NCBI GenBank assembly: GCA_940337035.1
Contig: OW679203.1
Span: 27,351,495 to 27,415,494, forward strand
Reading direction: 5' to 3'
Length of the DNA stretch: 64,000 nucleotides
Origin: Agriotes lineatus
Taxonomy: Eukaryota > Arthropoda > Insecta > Coleoptera > Elateridae
The notes under the pieces were generated by a model. The model was not told where the DNA came from and searched no databases. It worked only from the letters and a program-made list of their open reading frames with translations. The translations under genes were made by a program, and so were the position numbers. This document shows positions 1-11,835 of the stretch, in pieces (positions within the stretch are counted from its first letter, which is position 1; each line of letters starts with the position of its first letter).

Positions 1-425
1 TTCGGCCGTCGACTTTTCCCTCAGTAATACGTTTTTCCATTGCCTCTTGAGGAACTGTTGGTTCACAGAGGTCGACAGTCTCGTTTCTGCGCCGAGTTGT
101 CTCAGGATCGAAACGTTGATGTGGCGTGCTGTCCACGGTATTCGCAGCATCCTTCTATAGCATCACATTTCCAGAGCGTCGATCCTACGGCTGTCTGCAA
201 TCTTAACCGTCCAAGTTTTTGCCGCGTATGTTGAGATGGGGAAAATAAGGGTTCAGAACAATCTTAGTTTCGTTTTGGCGGTGACGGAGGTATCTTTCCA
301 TATCCGAGTGAGTTTTGTTGTCGAATTCCTCGCCATCGCGATGCGCTTTCGAATATCAGGCTCGCACTCGCCGGTGTTGGTGATGGCAGATCCTAGGTAT
401 TCGAAGCGCCTGACGACCTTATAGC
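1..425 (-). mobile_element. LINE reverse transcriptase C-terminal remnant
   Basis: Read from 425 down to 1, one frame gives the end of a non-LTR retrotransposon reverse transcriptase. It contains the FEYLG box followed by an ITNTGECEPDIRKRIAMA-type stretch, then the conserved region with RRIDALEM and RRMLRIPWTARHINVSIL. This is the thumb and post-RT part found in the LINE proteins often annotated in insects as craniofacial-development-protein-2-like or RTE-like. At least two in-frame stops (after KLRLF and after RRIDALEM) show that it is dead. The element is cut by the window edge, so its end is not seen. Confidence 0.8.
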
Positions 426-1549
426 TATTTGTACTTGCTCCTGAAAAATCAGGGGTGGATTCCTTTATCTAGATTGCTTATTTCTGAAAGTCGATGTTCT
501 AAATTTTTAAATATTGTTCCATTAAGTCAAAATAACTTATGTCAACTGTATGTCAAACAGATTTGAAATTCAAATGTCAAATACCAGATTGTTTCTTTAG
601 TATACAACAATATTAAAAGCAGTAAGTAATTCTTTAATAACTAATTCACTTTTATAGTCTTTATTTCCTTTTCTGGTAATTACCTTGTTATTCAAATCAC
701 TCACCTTTCGATTGGTCTCAGCGCTGTTCAGAATGTCAACTAACCTGCTCCTCTCCGCCTACTGATCCAACCTCTCATACACCTTTCTGCAAGGAAAGGC
801 CCCACTGACAGAGAAGACGTTCCAGCTGTCTAGAATCAACAACTCAAAACTTCCCCACAGCATGCAACCAACAGACCAAATCTGCAGACACCTACTTTCA
901 ATACTGCCTCTGTCAACTTCCTTGAACGTGCCTTCTTAACTTATGGTCCTCCTCTGGGACTCTCCTTTATCACCAAACAGCTTGACGTAATCCAATTCGA
1001 TTAATGTCTGATGTCAAATGTACTTTTCCAATAACCTTGACTTATTATTCTTCTCCAGTTATTTACATTTGTAGATTACCACATACTTGTAATTTTCCTT
1101 AGTTTTATGTATTTAATTATGTGTCTTGGTTTATATTTCCTTTTAACTTCACCACCCAAATTTTATTGTTACCCTTTTTATTATCCAAACAGTTTTTCAA
1201 TAAAATAGGGTTTATTTTTAATATTTTAATCACATCAAATTAGTCCTGCTACATTTTTCAAAATTTGTTATTTCTTAATAATCGAAACAAAGTCCATAAC
1301 GATCTCAATTTTTCTACTTTTACACTCTATCTCATAATAATATTTGATTTATACCTACTAATTTTCTAATTTTATTACAATTTAGTATTTGTCATTCCCA
1401 TCAAACCTTAATTTTTAAAATATTTTATTATTTTCGAAACCATTTGTTTTTCAAAGAGCCATTTTCCACTCAATTATAAATTCTGGTGGACTTTGTAATT
1501 GCATAATAATTATTCACATTCCCAATTTATATTTAAATAGATCTAATTC
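426..1549. other. Non-coding AT-rich stretch, no gene seen
   Basis: No exon, RNA gene or repeat boundary could be supported here. Positions 720-990 are C+T rich and less AT-biased than their surroundings, which may mark an old insertion. No protein similarity was recognised there. Confidence 0.5.
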
Positions 1550-2140
1550 ATTTTCAACCATGTACTCCCTCAATCCTTTCTAAAATTGATTCTAACACCC
1601 CTGTGTTTTTCATTACAATATATTGTTTGGCATTCTTAATTTTGTTCGTTATTTCAAGCACTATTTTTCTATTTCTATAATAACTCCTAAGTATCCAATT
1701 GTGGGAACTTCTTCCATTGGTTGATTTTTATACAGTATTCTGTTCTGTTCCTGCTCTTTTTTTGATTTATATACATTATTTTACATTTTTATACATTAAC
1801 TTTCATCTTCAGTTTTTCTATTTGTTCTGTTTATTATTTCTATCTCATATAAACACTAAATGATCTGCGTATAACAAGATATCTATTCTGATTGGTATCA
1901 TATTCCTATGTCTCACTGTAGTCTGCAGTTTCTCCGTTTTTTTTCTTGTGTTTTTAATTAGTCTGTTCATTATTATTATAAACAAATATGGGCTTAAACT
2001 GTCTCCTTGTTCTATTCCCTTTCTAATATTAAATGGTTCTGATCTATTACCATTTATTTGTACATTTGCTCGTGTGTTTTTAACGCTACGAAACCTTTCC
2101 AAACAATATTATGTAACTCTTCCATCCTCAAAATCTTAAA
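1550..2140 (-). mobile_element. LINE reverse transcriptase palm-domain fragment
   Basis: The minus-strand reading frame at 1845-2102 carries two classic LINE RT blocks. One is RKGIEQGDSLSPYLFIIIMN (RT motif with QGDSLSP). The other is LLYADHLVFI, a YADD active-site box with the second Asp changed to His. Further along the minus strand, around 1690-1740, a FxYLGV-like block (EEVPTIGYLGV) follows in another frame after stops. The order matches the palm and following part of a non-LTR RT. The mutated active site, frameshifts and stops make it a pseudogene. It lies on the same strand as the fragment at 1-425 but is probably a separate copy. Confidence 0.75.
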
Positions 2141-2662
2141 TATGCTAAAGCGGGATTTAATGTGATCGCTTAACTTCGCGGTTTTTTGCAATACTTTCAT
2201 TACTTTTATAATTGAACTCAATCTATTTACAAAGTGGATATCGTTGTTTGTCAACTTATTCTTATGGTTTGTTAATTTTATATGATTTTTAACCAATTAA
2301 TGTGTATTGAGTGACGTTAAACCCATTTCTAAAATGTATTCGCAATTTGTTATACTGTCAAAAAAATTTCTTAGTGAACAGTAATCAATCGTGATTTATT
2401 AAAAGTATACTTTCCAGGGTTACATGTATGAGGTTTGATTTTTATGCAAGTACATTTTTAAATTCTCATTTCGCGTGGTATTTTGCATTTCTGCAAAATA
2501 ATTCAATAGCAGCTAATCTGTTTTAGTAATGTACTGCTTAAGAATTAACAACTTATTATTGTGATTGATTAAAATATATTTTTCTAACACTAATATCTTA
2601 TACTGTTTCCATGGCTCATATAAACTCGCACCTTAAGTTGCCCTTAAAATAAGGTTGCTCTA
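2141..2662. other. AT-rich stretch without gene
   Basis: A minus-strand open frame at 2054-2296 overlaps the LINE remnant but shows no recognisable domain. The rest is AT-rich sequence in which nothing was supported. Confidence 0.4.
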
Positions 2663-2735
2663 TCAAATACGTCGTCAATGGCAACGTTATTTTATAAGAT
2701 CTTAAAATACGTTGTCATTGACGACGTATTTTATA
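2663..2735. repeat. Imperfect inverted repeat (hairpin)
   Basis: The left arm AAATACGTCGTCAATGGCAA at about 2667 matches the reverse complement of the right arm ending GTCATTGACGACGTATTT near 2733. The spacer is about 25 nt. It could be a small MITE or the end of one; no target duplication was identified. Confidence 0.7.
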
Positions 2736-2794
2736 AAAAAAAATGTCATAATCCGAGCCCAAATGTACTTTAGAAGCAGAATAAAATGATGTGA

Positions 2795-2935
2795 TGAGGA
2801 AGTGGCCCGAGGTTCCCCTTGGAGAAGGACAGTGCACCGAGAGCCCCTTGGAGATGGGCGGAGCCCCGAGGGCCCCCTTGGAGACATTAGGAAAGGGGCG
2901 GAGCCTCGAGGGCCCCCTTGGAGACATTATTAGTG
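2795..2935. repeat. GC-rich minisatellite with CCCTTGGAGA units
   Basis: A GC-rich block in AT-rich DNA contains the phrase CCCCTTGGAGA four times. The last two units are nearly identical over about 50 bp (GGGCGGAGCC, then CGAGGGCCCCCTTGGAGACA). Open frames on both strands here come from the repeat and are not taken as genes. Confidence 0.7.
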
Positions 2936-3129
2936 TTAGAAAAAATCTTGAAGACAACACTTTAGAAATCTCGGTCTATTAAATTCTCGCTCACGAAAAT
3001 TAAACTGTCTATAAAACTCTAGTTGTCTTAATAGCTATAAATCTACAAACTTTTTATAACTCATCGGTTAGTTTTTATTTTCTAAAAGTGAAACTGAAGT
3101 ATGAGGATTTGGGAGTTTGATAGAGTGCA

Positions 3130-3562
3130 AACACCATTTCGACAGGTGATAATTTTAATTTTGAATGAATAGTATGATTGTAAGCATTATACAATATTGT
3201 ATATTCGTATATTCAGGTATGTCTCCTAAGCGTCTGTATTGTTCCAGTATTATTGAAGGAAATAATAATTAATTAGCTTGGGCAAATTTGGAAAAAGCGT
3301 CTATTAGTGTTAAATATTTAATTCATTTTATTGGACATATATCTATATGGATTGTATGAAACGGGCGGTTAAAAGTTGCTTGACACTGACATTCATTGGA
3401 GGTTGGTCGTTTTTCAGTCCAGTGAAAAGGTAAGATTCCTTGTTCATTTGTAATTTCAATTGTCATTTGTTGATAACGAGGGCAGATTGTCCCTCGAAAC
3501 TTTCGATATTTAATATTTTTAAACACCCAAGAAAGAACATGAATGATATCACGCCACAACAA
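3130..3562 (-). mobile_element. Ty3/gypsy integrase fragment
   Basis: The minus-strand frame at 3323-3562 ends in PFHTIHIDICPIK. Directly after a stop the same frame continues with KYLTLIDAFSKFAQAN. Together these match the start of the integrase catalytic core of errantivirus-type Ty3/gypsy elements, where an HIDI block carrying the first catalytic Asp is followed by a LT.ID.FSKFAQ block. Preceding residues (ECQCQATFNRPF) resemble the linker after the integrase zinc-binding domain. In-frame stops and loss of the rest of the core show a degenerate fragment. The call rests on these two blocks only. Confidence 0.55.
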
Positions 3563-4690
3563 GGTTACAGTGATTTTATCAGTATAGCCCTTTCTACTAT
3601 TTTAATATTTGGTTGCAATTGGTTATTTGTTTCTCACACTACTCTACCGAAAAATGTATTTGTCTTCGCCCTAAATTCCACCTTAGCCATTTTATTTTTT
3701 CATTGTTTCTAATGTGGTTTTATTTATCAGTACGTCATTTTTGTTTCTTCTATATTTTTTATCATTAATTTACTAAAGTCCACATAGTGGATTGTCCCTT
3801 TTTCTTTGTTTTTCTAGTTTAATATCCTATTAACTTATTAGCTTCATCTCTCAATTATTAATGCATATTCAAAACTTTGGTTTGGAACACCCGTTATTTT
3901 CTGGAACTTTCCTGAATCTTTATTTGTTTTTTTAACACTTTTCTTTAAGACAATTATCAACAAAAGTCGTAATGATTCATTTAATTTTGTATAATATTTG
4001 CTTTTTTAGCTTATTATCTACTATCATCTTTTCTTTAACCATTTGATGCTGGATTCCCAGATCAAATAAATCTGATACCGTTACATCTTGTATAAAATAT
4101 TATTGATTTGTTAAAATGTAATTAGTTTATTTTTAGTGTGTCTCTTCTCACTTGTTACGACACTTTTGGAGCGTCCCCCGTAGTATTGAACTTTTGCTAG
4201 CTGAATTTTTAAACCTGAATATTTATGGTTGGCTTTTGTCAATTTTTGCATGCTTTAGACTGGGTATAATTGGCTATATCTTATTTTTAATTACTCTCCT
4301 ATAGTTATCATGCAGTTTCGTAAGCAACCCCTCGTTTAATTACTCATATCTTGCAAATTAGGTTTATTCTTGCTATATTTTTACAAATATTTGGGTACGG
4401 CCGCTAGGCAACCGGTGTTACAATTATTTTAAACTATTACATTTCTTGCTAGAGCAATGTTATCTTTTCCTGCAGTCAAACTTGCCTGACTGGTTTTTTT
4501 GGCATCTTCTGGCCCAAAGTTTGTTATCATATGACCTGTAGGCTGGGTTTTTGAATTTTTCGGATTTCTTTTCAAGCTAAACTGTCGTGCTAGTAGGTTT
4601 TCTCTGCAGCTAAGTGCTTCATAGCCCTTTGGTAGTGCTCGCCTCTTCGAATAGATTGTTTGAGGGATCTGGAAGCATTTCTGCGTTATC
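3563..4690. other. Non-coding stretch, no gene seen
   Basis: AT-rich sequence. A plus-strand open frame at 3440-3712 is antisense to the integrase fragment and has no recognisable domain. No RNA gene or repeat structure was supported. Confidence 0.4.
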
Positions 4691-6600
4691 GTGGGCGTTC
4701 GTAATGATTGGTTAGCTACTTACTTGCGTCCTTTCGCTTTTGGCGGATCTCCTGGAACCGACTTGAGCACGCTTCTTTCGGCTCCACCCCCAGCTTGAGG
4801 TAAGATTAGGCCAGTTTCTTCTTAATCGGGAATACATTTGGGTTCTGTGCGTTTTTAGCCATTTCCGGTGGGAGTTAAAACACTCCTCATCTGGTTGAAA
4901 TCCTTCCTGTCTGGAGTAGACCTTCCCCGTTCGACTGCACCCTGCTGGAATCAAGTCCGATGCACTGGGCCCCTAAGATGGTCGCATCGCCTGTGAATTT
5001 TGCAACTCTAGTGGGCTACGCTGAAGATTGAGCAACTGCTTTACACCCACTTGCAAGTTAGTTGCAGCCTCCATAGCTGGCACTGCATCCTGCAGCTGCG
5101 GCCGTCCTCGTTGCTTCGCTAGCTACGTCCAACCACAGGGGAGCAAACGGAGAGGTTAGGTTCTGGTGAACTTTCCTGCAGGCAAGACGTTATTGTAGTT
5201 AATATGCATTGCGCCTGTTGTAACTTATAATTGAATCATACTGTTTCATGCCGTTAGTACTTAGGGCATGTGTGTTTTCATCAGCACGGATCGTGCGATA
5301 GTAGGTTTCGTGCATCGTTAGCTTATTAATATTTGTAATTGTGTTATTCTTGTTAGGGCCGCCGAGCAATGATGTGCGGTTACCCTCTGCTACTTGCTAA
5401 ATTGAGGTCATAACGAATATTTGCGTGGTGATATTTATTTTTGGTTCGAAACACCCACTGACCTCTGCGTTATCTGAAAAATTTATAGAGTAGAACTTGT
5501 AGGGCTTTAAGCTTCACTTGTGTCCTATCTGGACATCGCTTTTACTCACCCGCTTGCATAAGACACCCGGGTTTGGCAGCATAACACAGTTCGGACCACA
5601 AAACAGTAACTCGGACGCCTTAAGCTTCGTTATTTTCATGTCGAACGTTCAGCGTGAAGATAGGCACACCACGGTGGCTGTGTCGCGTGAACTCGCTACG
5701 GGAGCATTGTGATTATTTGCCGATCTCCGCTAACCGAGTAAGGGGCAAATCCAAGCCTTCGCTTTCATTAGAATGTAAATATACATACTTATACTTTAAT
5801 GCATTTTTAATATGGACACCGTCGTTCATGTGTGGCCACGCAAACGCACGTTGATTTCGCCCATTAGAAAATTTTGGATATAGATATAGCGTCATTTAGG
5901 GCTAACCTTCGGGGTTAAAACGTTAGCCAAGGTGGACTTACATTGCTCTGAGCCGGTGCACGCGCAATTTTAAACCCGCTCCGCGGATCGTGCTTACTCA
6001 ATTTACATTATTTTAATTGTCTCCGCGACGCCCTGCTTACCCTTGTTTCTTTTTAGAGTGTTTGTATTGTCCAACGTTTCGCGGCCTAAATTTAGCTTTA
6101 CGAATATTTGCATGGTAATATTTATTTTCGGCTCGAAACTTCATCTCTTCTTTTTGCATGCATTTGTTGTAATTTACCTAGACATATATATTTACATTGA
6201 ATTTATAATTTTTACAACGTATGGATACGTATATGTATTTGAACGCCTGCCCGATTTAGTATATAATTGTGTTTGTATTTGCACTATAGTACATATCCAC
6301 CATTTAACAATAAAGCTGTGATATTTTCATTGGTGGTTGGTTTGATTATTTTTCTTTGTTCTGCTGCAAATTGTCCTTACCTTGTGTACGGTCCGGCACA
6401 AGGATTAGATCTGAGTCAAGGACCTGGCGCCCTCTCCTATTTTTTTTTATTATTCTCTTTCAGCTTAGCTGGAACCCTGCGACCCTCGCGGCGAGCTAGC
6501 CCAACTAGGCCGATAATTACCAGCCGGCAAAATAACAAATACAACTTTCGCCAAAAGGTAAGGCCGACCGTTTATCCCCTCTTTACACACTGATCCAGGT
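4690..6600. other. CpG-bearing block of unknown nature
   Basis: This block is richer in G+C and in CpG than its surroundings. It contains a partial internal repeat: about 50 bp at 5416-5465 recurs at 6093-6145 (ACGAATATTTGCRTGGTRAT, then a WCGGYTCGAAAC-like part). An AATAAA lies near 6310. Direct repeats about 680 bp apart plus a polyadenylation-like signal would fit long terminal repeats of an unknown retroelement, but no TG..CA ends or coding domain were seen. The ORFs in the block show no known motif. Confidence 0.3.
5416..6145. repeat. Pair of about 50-bp direct repeats
   Basis: Copy one is at about 5416-5465 and copy two at about 6093-6145. Both read ACGAATATTTGC(G/A)TGGT, then (G/A)ATATTTATTTT, then GG(T/C)TCGAAAC. 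Their spacing of about 680 bp could mark the ends of an insertion or two members of a family. Confidence 0.55.
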
Positions 6601-9354
6601 TCACTTCCAATTACCCTTTTTCTTTAAAAATGAGTTTATCACGTACACATTTTTCTGACTTAGGGACATCAACTTAGTCTCTTCTATTTCTTTTTTTTTC
6701 CGATTTCATAGTCTTTTATTTGTGTTTCATTTTGTTCTTATTTTGCAGTTGTTTTAACATTAAAGTTTTTCATGCCATCTTAGATTACTTTAGCGCTTCT
6801 TCAATTACTATTTTCAGATAGTATAAAAATGTTTTTGTTTTTATTCCACAGGACGTGTTAAGATATCTTAAGATACCGTGTTTGCTAGGTTCATATATGG
6901 ATATAAACTATTAGATCAGAGATAGCTTTTAAAAATTGAATAGATTGGGTCATTTCTCTTTGCACAATTTCTGGGAAGCAGCTAAATCTATTTCCTGACT
7001 TTAGTTCTAGCTGTTCTTCTCCTTTCCTTGTGAATTTACTTTAAATAGTTTGATACTATTTTGACTACTGATGTAGCTCCAGATCTTCAGGGATGCTAAC
7101 GACCATATATCTGGTTGGCGTAAAAAAGCCATTTGCGGAAGGCTGCCAAATGCGACCGCACAAGACACCCTTGTAGTACAGGCCAATAACTGAGACACTC
7201 GTTGACACAAATTCTTAATACTAGGGCAGAATTTCTTTGTTCTGGGAGAAATCTTAAATTGCCATTCCATGCTTTATCCCTTGCTTTTTGAATCGTACTG
7301 CACGCACCGCGACCCGACAATTAACTCCAGGAAATTGGGTTCATTGCAGATCGTTGCAGACCGTTACAAGGTGTATCCACTGGATGCGCTTATGGGGAGG
7401 GGGTTACGAATTTACCACACCTTCATTTTCCCAAACCTAATTGTTTCATGGTTGATTCTCAGTTTCTGCTCCATCTCTTCAATATCAGCCTTTGGTCAGT
7501 GACTTTGACTTTGTCCTTTCACTACAACGGGGAAACCGTTTGAATACATGAGTACATGAGAAAGGTTTCGTAGTCGCACACCGTGACTAACATTTCAAAT
7601 GTCTTCGTGGCCGTTTGCCCAGTTTGAAAAGAAAGATGATTTTTCTGTTTTCCATGTCTGCCGTGTGTCCTACATGAGACATACACTAATTTGTTTAACC
7701 GCATGCACAGCCTAAAATACAAGCTATGAAGGGGCATGGAGTTAGCTATGTTCTAGTTCTAGCTACAATTTGCATATTATTAGGAAACATACAGTTTTTT
7801 ATAGCGTCCAAAGAGGTGTCAGCCCCGTTTCATATTTGTTTCAACTCGTCAGTACATAGTTGAAACTACTCTAGAAGGGCCATATAAAAAAGACGAAGAG
7901 AAACCTAAACATAAAATACAATGTGAAGAGGTTTCGAATTCCAAGAAAATAGTTTTCTTGTATCAAGTACCTGATCAAGCCAGTATGGACATAGACCAAC
8001 TATGGTATTGCGCCTGAAAAAGAAACATTAGTGAACTATAATTATTCTATGCATCAAGGAACATTGTTAAAGCTTCTTGATACATTAGAAATAGTATCAT
8101 ACGTATACAATTGAACCCCTTAACCACGCAGTCCTATTAAGGAAACTAAATAGAACTACACTTTAGGAAGAGGCGAACGTCCCTGCGACTCACAGTGTTA
8201 AATCACCCTATGGCGAGTTAAATCACTTTACGGCGAGTTAAATAAAGCGGCTTGTAGGCTCCCCAGTAAATAGGTTGCTGCCTATAGCGTTTATGTGCTA
8301 CAATCGAACGTAACGTTCGCAATTCAACTAAGCGTCATTTTAATCGTGTACAGAATAAGTACGTAATTGCGCAGCAGCTAGTTAGAAGTTAGGGACTTTC
8401 CCCCAGTTTTCATGTGAAATTTTCATGCATCTCACCGTTTAATGTGGGCGACGCAACCAATTCTGAGAGCTACGTCGCCGTTCACGAGCCTCGAGTGTAA
8501 TGTAAGCTGATACAGGAACTGATTGTAATTTCAGCGGTAAGTATTCTATTCGGGTTTTGTGATTGAGCGACCTTAAAAGAATGCGCTTGATAGGCAATTA
8601 AATACGTAGACGAACTGTGACAGGTATTTGTCCATCTAAACGCCACGTCGAAATTTGATGCAGTTTAATGTTCGAGTATAAAAGACAGTTGTTCTTATTG
8701 TAATGTTCTTTAAATGTAAATAAATTGAAGCAACAGCTATTCCGCTATTTCACGCCTGTAAATGTGTATCGCCACGAGTTATGGCGCGTTAATGCTTTAT
8801 TTGTATACTCAAGTAAGGTGTTTAGAAATGGTCATTCATTCTAAGTTTTGATTCAAAACTTATTTATTATTGTAAGGGTTTCTTATATACTAAGATAGCT
8901 ATTTAGATAACCATAGTAAGACGTACGAAATGTCTTATTTGAATTTAACGTCCTGACGTAAACGTTACGAAACGCCTTGTTTCATGATAGGAATGGTATG
9001 ATAAAGTTTAAATTTTAAAATTAATTAGATTTTATTTTATCATGCCCATTATAACTTGAAAACAGTTTTTCTTGTCTTCCTAATATACATTTTACTCTGT
9101 TTTTTTATGATCACTTGATACTGATACTTTATACAGCCACATTATACTAACTTAAGTCTTCTTACTAGTATAGTGTTGCTGAGGATTTCAGGAACTAAAT
9201 AAGAAACCGATTATTATAGACCATACCTAATTATACTTTCAGATAATAAGGAGCAAAGAACGGAGTCGAACCAAATACAGAAGGCAACCGCAGAAATACT
9301 CCAAATTTCTGTTAATAGAAGTTCGAAGCAGCTTCATAGCTACCGACAGTAGTC
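6601..9354. other. Long intergenic stretch upstream of the DUF1091-like gene
   Basis: No coding exon was recognised. At 8197-8250 a unit of about 23 bp (GTTAAATCAC..TA.GGCGA) is repeated about two and a half times. The last 100 bp before 9355 presumably hold the promoter or 5' UTR of the next gene; no clear TATA box was fixed. Confidence 0.4.
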
Positions 9355-10044
9355 ATGGGTGCTAACCGAATCTTTCAAGTATGCGTAATAATACTGTTTG
9401 CTGGAAGAATCCTGATGGTAGGTCACTTTTACACAATTTATGTATAACGATATCTAGTAAATATTTTAGTTTCAGCAAAGCGATTATATTGTCACTACAG
9501 AACGAGCCCTGATATCATCTTGTAATACGGATTTAGAAGTCCAAGTTAAATTCTTCAAATTCAACAGAACGTACACTGCATTAAACTTTAGCTTGAACGT
9601 AAAACGTGATTTCGGAGATGATCTTGAGGTATAACGGAACAATTTTATTAGTATCAATGAACTTATGTAACTTCTTTTAGGTAAAGATACAAGCTAATAA
9701 GTTTCTCAGTAACGAGTACCGTGATTTTCCCTTAACGTTTCAAAGGAACTTGTGTGGAGTTTTAAAGCAGAATGAGTTTGGTTTGCAAAATATGTGGAGC
9801 TGCGGAAACTTTAAAAGCTGTCCCATTAATATAGTAAGTGGCAGTGCAACTTATATTTCGCAAGTGGTTCAAAATTAGTTTTCAGAGAGAATACCACATT
9901 TGCAACTGGGGCCCTGATTTTTCAAAGTTTCCACCCTACATACCTGTGGGGCAGTACAGGCTTGACGTTGTATTTATCTATCGGTCTCAAGAATTGTGCA
10001 CTTTCGAATGGTATGTAAAAGTTGTTAGCACTAAGCTGATTTAA
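9355..10044 (+). CDS. DUF1091-like secreted protein, four exons
   Basis: Four exons join cleanly: 9355-9417, 9476-9628, 9681-9833 and 9886-10044 (21+51+51+52 codons, 175 in all). Every intron is phase 0 with GT..AG ends (donors GTAGGT, GTATAA, GTAAGT; acceptors TTTCAG, TTTTAG, TTTCAG) and only 47-58 nt long. The start sits in TCATGG. Residues 1-21 form a hydrophobic signal peptide (VCVIILFAGRIL). The mature part has an FNRTYTALNFSLNVKRDF strand with a possible N-glycosylation site. It continues with RDFPLTFQRNLCGVL, then a CGNFKSCPINI segment and a PPYIPVGQYRLDV segment. This Cys/Pro/Gly layout matches the insect DUF1091 family, secreted proteins of about 180 residues related to lipid-binding ML and CheB-type proteins. 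The role is unknown; small hydrophobic ligand binding is an inference. Confidence 0.85.
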
Positions 10045-10120
10045 CTACTAGTTTGATAGCAAAGCCGCAATATGCACTCCAAATTATGGAATTTTATACT
10101 GTATATTAGATATATTCACA

Positions 10121-10126
10121 AATAAA
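10121..10126 (+). promoter_or_regulatory. Polyadenylation signal AATAAA
   Basis: A canonical AATAAA lies 77 nt downstream of the stop of the DUF1091-like gene, at a fitting distance for its 3' end. Confidence 0.65.
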
Positions 10127-10929
10127 GTGCTGCCCAGGCATGTGTCTATTTTAATGTAGTATTCATTTATTATACAACCAGACAACCGAAAATAATCTAT
10201 TATACGAGGCGTACTGCTTGAAACATCACGTTATGCGTCTCGTGGTGTTTCGTTAGGCAATACGTATCTCGAGAATTTTCGATTGTCGAGTGGTATACAG
10301 GTAAACTAACCTCCCCAGTAAACGTCAAGCTCTGCTACATTTCCAGTAAAATAAGCTAAGTTCTATAAGTTAATCTTTAATTCAATTAGTTAGTTGTTGA
10401 GAACGAAAATATATTTGTCTCCGAAACGTTTGTTCTAATATTTTTTTATTTAGTAGTGTGGCGAAATAGCAAAAGAATAGCATAATAATATTTTAACATT
10501 GAAAATGTTTAACGAATTGGAGATGTGATGCTAGTACGGTGCTCTTTTAGCGATTTTTGTGACGCTTGGAAAATGCACAGTTTTTAAGAATTTGTGCAAG
10601 CTGTAAATATTGCAGGTGAATGTTCTGGGTGTCAATTTGAAGCTCTCGTCAACGGCGAAGGGGCGAAAATACGGGGGTTAAAACGATTTTTTTGACAGGA
10701 AAGCGTTCGGTGCTGTTACATCGTATATTTTTTGAAAGATCTAAATATGATTTGGGGCTAGTTGGAGAGAAGATGAACCAACGCTCATCGTACTGGCTGG
10801 TTTTTGGGGTCTGCGATGCACGAAAGCGAAGTTACAGGGGTATGAAGCTGAGCTGCGTTTGTAGTAAATTGGATGTTCACTTAAATAGGGGGAAAGAAAT
10901 AAATGTCGAATTTTGTTTTTGCAGAATGT

Positions 10930-11835
10930 GAATGAATCTGTGGGGTTTTAAGACTCAGATGGATTTGTGGGTTGCAAATGGGAAAAACGTTATAATTATC
11001 AGAAAAACCTTAAAATTAATTATTGTGTGACATTCGCTGTTTGGAGACGTTCTACTGGTCGGAGAATGCGGGATGTGGGGCTTTTGCAACCCAGGTGGAT
11101 TTGGGGGTTGCAAAATGGGGAAAACGTTATAATTATCAGAAAAACCTTAACATGAATATTTATGTGAAATTCGCTGTTTGGAGATTTTCTGCTGATCGAT
11201 TGTATTTTTTAAGAGAATTAGGGGTGCGGGAATTTTGCGGTCCAGTTGAATTTGGGGATGGGAAAATGGGAAAAACGTATAATTATCGGAAAAATCTCAA
11301 AATCAATATTTGTTCGAAATTCGCTGTTTGGAGATTTTCTCCTGGTCGATTGCATTTTTTAAGAGAATTCGGGACGTGGGAATTTTGTGGCCCAAGAGGA
11401 TTTTGGTGTTGCAAAATATGGATAGCGTTATAATTATAAGAAAAACTTAAAATTAATACTTGTGTGAAATTCGCCGTTTGAAGAATTTCTACTGGCCAAT
11501 TGTATTTTTAAGAGAATTCGGGTTGTGGGAATTTTTTGACCCAGGTGGATTGGGATGTTGCAAAATGGAGAAAACGATATAATTATTAGAAAAACCTTAA
11601 AATCAATATATGTGTGAAATTCGCTGTTTGGAGGCCTTCTACGGGTTGTTATTGGTGATGTGGGAGTTTCGCGGCCCAGTTGGATTTGGGGGATACAAAA
11701 TGGGGAAACGTTAGAATTATAAGAAAAACCTTAAAGTCAAAGTTGTGTGAAATTCGCTGTTTAAAGATTTTCTACTGGTCGATTCTGTTTTAATGAGAGT
11801 CGGTGATGCGGTTGTGAAGGGGGGGGGGGGCGATT
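10930..11835. repeat. Minisatellite of about 130-150-bp units ending in poly-G
   Basis: The phrase AAATTCGCTGTTTGGAGA recurs at about 11031, 11166, 11318, 11467, 11617 and 11749, so units are 130-152 bp long. A partial unit precedes the first. Each unit also carries a YCAGGTGGATTTGGGG-like part and an AACGTTATAATTAT..GAAAAACCTTAA part. The last unit breaks off in a run of 12 G at 11819-11830. An open frame runs through part of the array (11023-11433) because units share a reading frame there, but later units shift frame and have stops. It is therefore treated as a non-coding tandem repeat. Confidence 0.85.
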
